This document shows, piece after piece, positions 5,273-7,080 of a stretch of DNA of 7,080 nucleotides (positions are counted from its first letter, which is position 1; each line of letters begins with the position of its first letter). The stretch is taken from NCBI GenBank assembly GCA_021812265.1, contig JAKAOI010000116.1, positions 1 to 7,080 on the forward strand, given 5' to 3'. The position numbers were made by a program, and so were the translations under genes. The notes under the pieces were generated by a model. It saw only the letters and a list, made by a program, of their open reading frames with translations. It ran no database searches and was not told where the DNA came from. Source of the stretch: Chloroflexota bacterium. GTDB lineage: Bacteria; Chloroflexota; Ktedonobacteria; Ktedonobacterales; JACDGC01.

Positions 5273-7080
5273 GTGGCAAAAGCTATAAGCAGTCTAGAAG
5301 ACGCCGTAAAAAAATCCCCACGAAAATGGGTGTATCTGTTTACGGAAGGAAACGCTAAAATGCGTGATTTGCTGGGCGGAAAAGGCTCTGGAGTGGCGGA
5401 AATGACGAACGCCGGCCTTCCTGTTCCCATGGGCTTCACTATCACCACTGAAGCTTGTAATGAATATTATCACGACGGCAAATCTTTTCCCAAAGGCATG
5501 TGGCAGCAAACGCTGGCCGCGTTGCATATTGTTGAAGACCAAATGAATAAAAAACTGGGAGATAAAGAAAATCCGCTTCTTGTCTCCGTGCGCTCCGGCG
5601 CTAAGTTTTCCATGCCGGGAATGATGGATACCGTTTTGAATCTCGGCTTGAATGATGAAAGCGTTCAAGGCTTAATTGCGCAATCTGAAGATGAGCGGTT
5701 TGCGTATGACGCCTACCGGCGTTTTGTGCAGATGTTTTCTAAAATTGTGCTGGATGTTGACCCTAAACTGTTTGAAGAGCAGCTGGACCATGCCCGCGAA
5801 AAGGCTCATGTGAAAACTGACGCCGAACTTTCCGCCGAAACATTGAAAGAACTTGTCGGAACATTTAAGGCAATTTCACAAAAAGCCTCGGGAGTTGTTT
5901 TCCCGTCAGATCCGCTGGAGCAGCTGCAAAAAGCTATAGAAGCAGTATTTTCTTCGTGGAATAATGACCGCGCCATTGCGTATCGCAATGCGCAAAAAAT
6001 ACCCCATGATCTTGGCACTGCGGTAAACGTACAGTCAATGGTTTTCGGCAATATGGGCTGGGATTCCGGCACCGGGGTTGCCTTTACGAGGGATCCCAAT
6101 ATTGGAGATAAAGAAATTTATGCGGAATATTTGCCCAACGCGCAAGGCGAAGATGTGGTTGCAGGTATACGAACTCCTCTGAAAATTGAAAGCCTGAAAA
6201 AAGAAATGCCCCAAGTGTACGAGCAGTTTGTGCAAATTGCCCACCGTATGGAAACGCATTATCGCGATATGCAAGACCTTGAGTTTACCGTTGAAAAAGG
6301 TCGGCTGTTTATGCTGCAAACCCGTTCGGGCAAGCGCACTGCGGCGGCGGCGGTAAAAATTGCGGTTGATATGGCGCAAGAAGGCTTAATTACCAAAGAA
6401 GAAGCTGTTATGCGTGTTGAGCCAAACCATGTTATTCAATTGCTTATGCCGCAGTTTGATCCCGCATCCAAAAAGCAGGCTGTTACAGAAGGCCGCTATC
6501 TGGCAAAAGGATTGAACGCTTCCCCCGGCGCATCCTATGGCAAAGCAATTTTTGACGCTGACACTGCCGCAGAAGTCGGGAAAACCCAGAAAGTGGTGTT
6601 GGTGCGCCCCGAAACGTCCCCGGATGATGTGCATGGCATGCTTACTTCTACCGGCATTTTAACTGCGCGCGGCGGCGCTACCAGTCACGCCGCTGTTGTT
6701 GCCCGCGGATTCGGTTTGCCCTGCGTTGCCGGCTGCGAAGCCATTCGCGTGGATGAAGAAGCCAAAACACTTACGGTTATTGCGACCGGCGAAGTTTTAC
6801 GGGAATATGATGATATTTCTATCGACGGAACGACCGGTGAGGTGTTTAAGGGCATTATCTCTGTAAAAGACGCCAATTATGAGGACCAGACCGATTTGCA
6901 GGTTATTCTGTCGTGGGCAGATGATATTCGCAGAATGCAGGTTTGGGCTAACGCCGATAATCCGCACGACGCGGCAAAAGCGGCGTTTTTTGGCGCGCAG
7001 GGTATTGGCCTGTGCCGCACCGAGCATATGTTCTTCGACCCGGCTAGGCTGCCGATTGTGCAGCACATGGTTGTGGCGGA
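5273..7080 (+). CDS. ppdK: Pyruvate, phosphate dikinase (3'-truncated by window end)
   Basis: PPDK interconverts pyruvate + ATP + Pi and PEP + AMP + PPi in the cytoplasm. In anaerobes it can work in glycolysis with PPi or in gluconeogenesis. The first 602 residues are present (family length about 870-900). The start is GTG. The ATP-grasp nucleotide domain has LLGGKGSG with K37, SVRSGAKFSMPGMMDT with R107, TGVAFTRDP, and the E337/Q349 pair in LEFTVEKGRLFMLQTR, spaced 12 residues apart as in the family. The central phosphohistidine domain has VRPETSPDDVHGM (from 444) and GGATSHAAV with catalytic H472. The PEP/pyruvate-binding barrel begins with GIGLCRTEHMF (577-587) and is cut by the window end. 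The N-terminus is about 15 residues longer than in many homologues. GGATSHAAV rather than the common GGMTSHAAV is a mild variation. No frameshift is seen. Confidence 0.97.
   Translation, partial: MAKAISSLEDAVKKSPRKWVYLFTEGNAKMRDLLGGKGSGVAEMTNAGLPVPMGFTITTEACNEYYHDGKSFPKGMWQQTLAALHIVEDQMNKKLGDKENPLLVSVRSGAKFSMPGMMDTVLNLGLNDESVQGLIAQSEDERFAYDAYRRFVQMFSKIVLDVDPKLFEEQLDHAREKAHVKTDAELSAETLKELVGTFKAISQKASGVVFPSDPLEQLQKAIEAVFSSWNNDRAIAYRNAQKIPHDLGTAVNVQSMVFGNMGWDSGTGVAFTRDPNIGDKEIYAEYLPNAQGEDVVAGIRTPLKIESLKKEMPQVYEQFVQIAHRMETHYRDMQDLEFTVEKGRLFMLQTRSGKRTAAAAVKIAVDMAQEGLITKEEAVMRVEPNHVIQLLMPQFDPASKKQAVTEGRYLAKGLNASPGASYGKAIFDADTAAEVGKTQKVVLVRPETSPDDVHGMLTSTGILTARGGATSHAAVVARGFGLPCVAGCEAIRVDEEAKTLTVIATGEVLREYDDISIDGTTGEVFKGIISVKDANYEDQTDLQVILSWADDIRRMQVWANADNPHDAAKAAFFGAQGIGLCRTEHMFFDPARLPIVQHMVVA

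Noticed and set aside
5106..5288. 60-codon plus-strand frame just before ppdK
   Set aside because: No ribosome-binding site, runs into the ppdK start in another frame, and overlaps the ppdK ribosome-binding site.
4786..5448. 220-codon minus-strand frame
   Set aside because: Overlaps the conserved 5' end of ppdK and all of the spacer including repeat copy B; the product is basic and low in recognisable structure, as expected of a shadow frame.

Overview
This is bacterial chromosomal DNA. The two clearest genes are recA and the 5' two thirds of ppdK (pyruvate, phosphate dikinase), both core housekeeping genes with normal motifs and bacterial Shine-Dalgarno sites. No ribosomal RNA, tRNA, CRISPR array or complete insertion sequence is visible. 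The RecA and PPDK proteins look most like those of anaerobic or deep-branching bacteria. Chloroflexota is my best guess, but it rests on general resemblance only and is weak.

Layout from left to right. Positions 1-885 hold an AT-rich gene, possibly cut at its 5' end by the window edge. Its protein combines a predicted winged-helix-like segment, a four-cysteine zinc ribbon and a PD-(D/E)xK nuclease core, so it is a candidate restriction or defence nuclease. Positions 886-1511 hold no convincing gene. They contain an intrinsic terminator (1137-1185), an extended -10 promoter candidate (1195-1203) and a palindromic repeat of about 135 bp (copy A, 1299-1433) in the recA leader. recA follows at 1512-2591. 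Positions 2592-2928 hold a GC-rich hairpin, a strong sigma-70-type promoter (TTGACC, 17 bp, TATACT at 2692-2720), a truncated piece of the repeat family and a consensus ribosome-binding site. That site is placed for a CTG start at 2929 of a small membrane-anchored protein (2929-3522). Convergent to it, with a 16 bp gap, is an endonuclease/exonuclease/phosphatase-superfamily gene on the minus strand (3539-4561). Positions 4562-5272 are gene-free and hold copy B of the repeat (4829-4959), a second shared sequence module (4993-5077) and the presumed ppdK promoter region. ppdK begins at a GTG at 5273 and runs off the right edge.

The genes do not form one operon or pathway. recA stands alone, with no recX directly downstream. 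The membrane protein has its own promoter, the phosphodiesterase is transcribed the opposite way, and ppdK has its own long leader. The most interesting points are the dispersed structured repeat, which keeps its stems by paired base changes between copies and sits in the leaders of recA and ppdK; the CTG-initiated membrane protein; and the atypical AT-rich nuclease next to recA.
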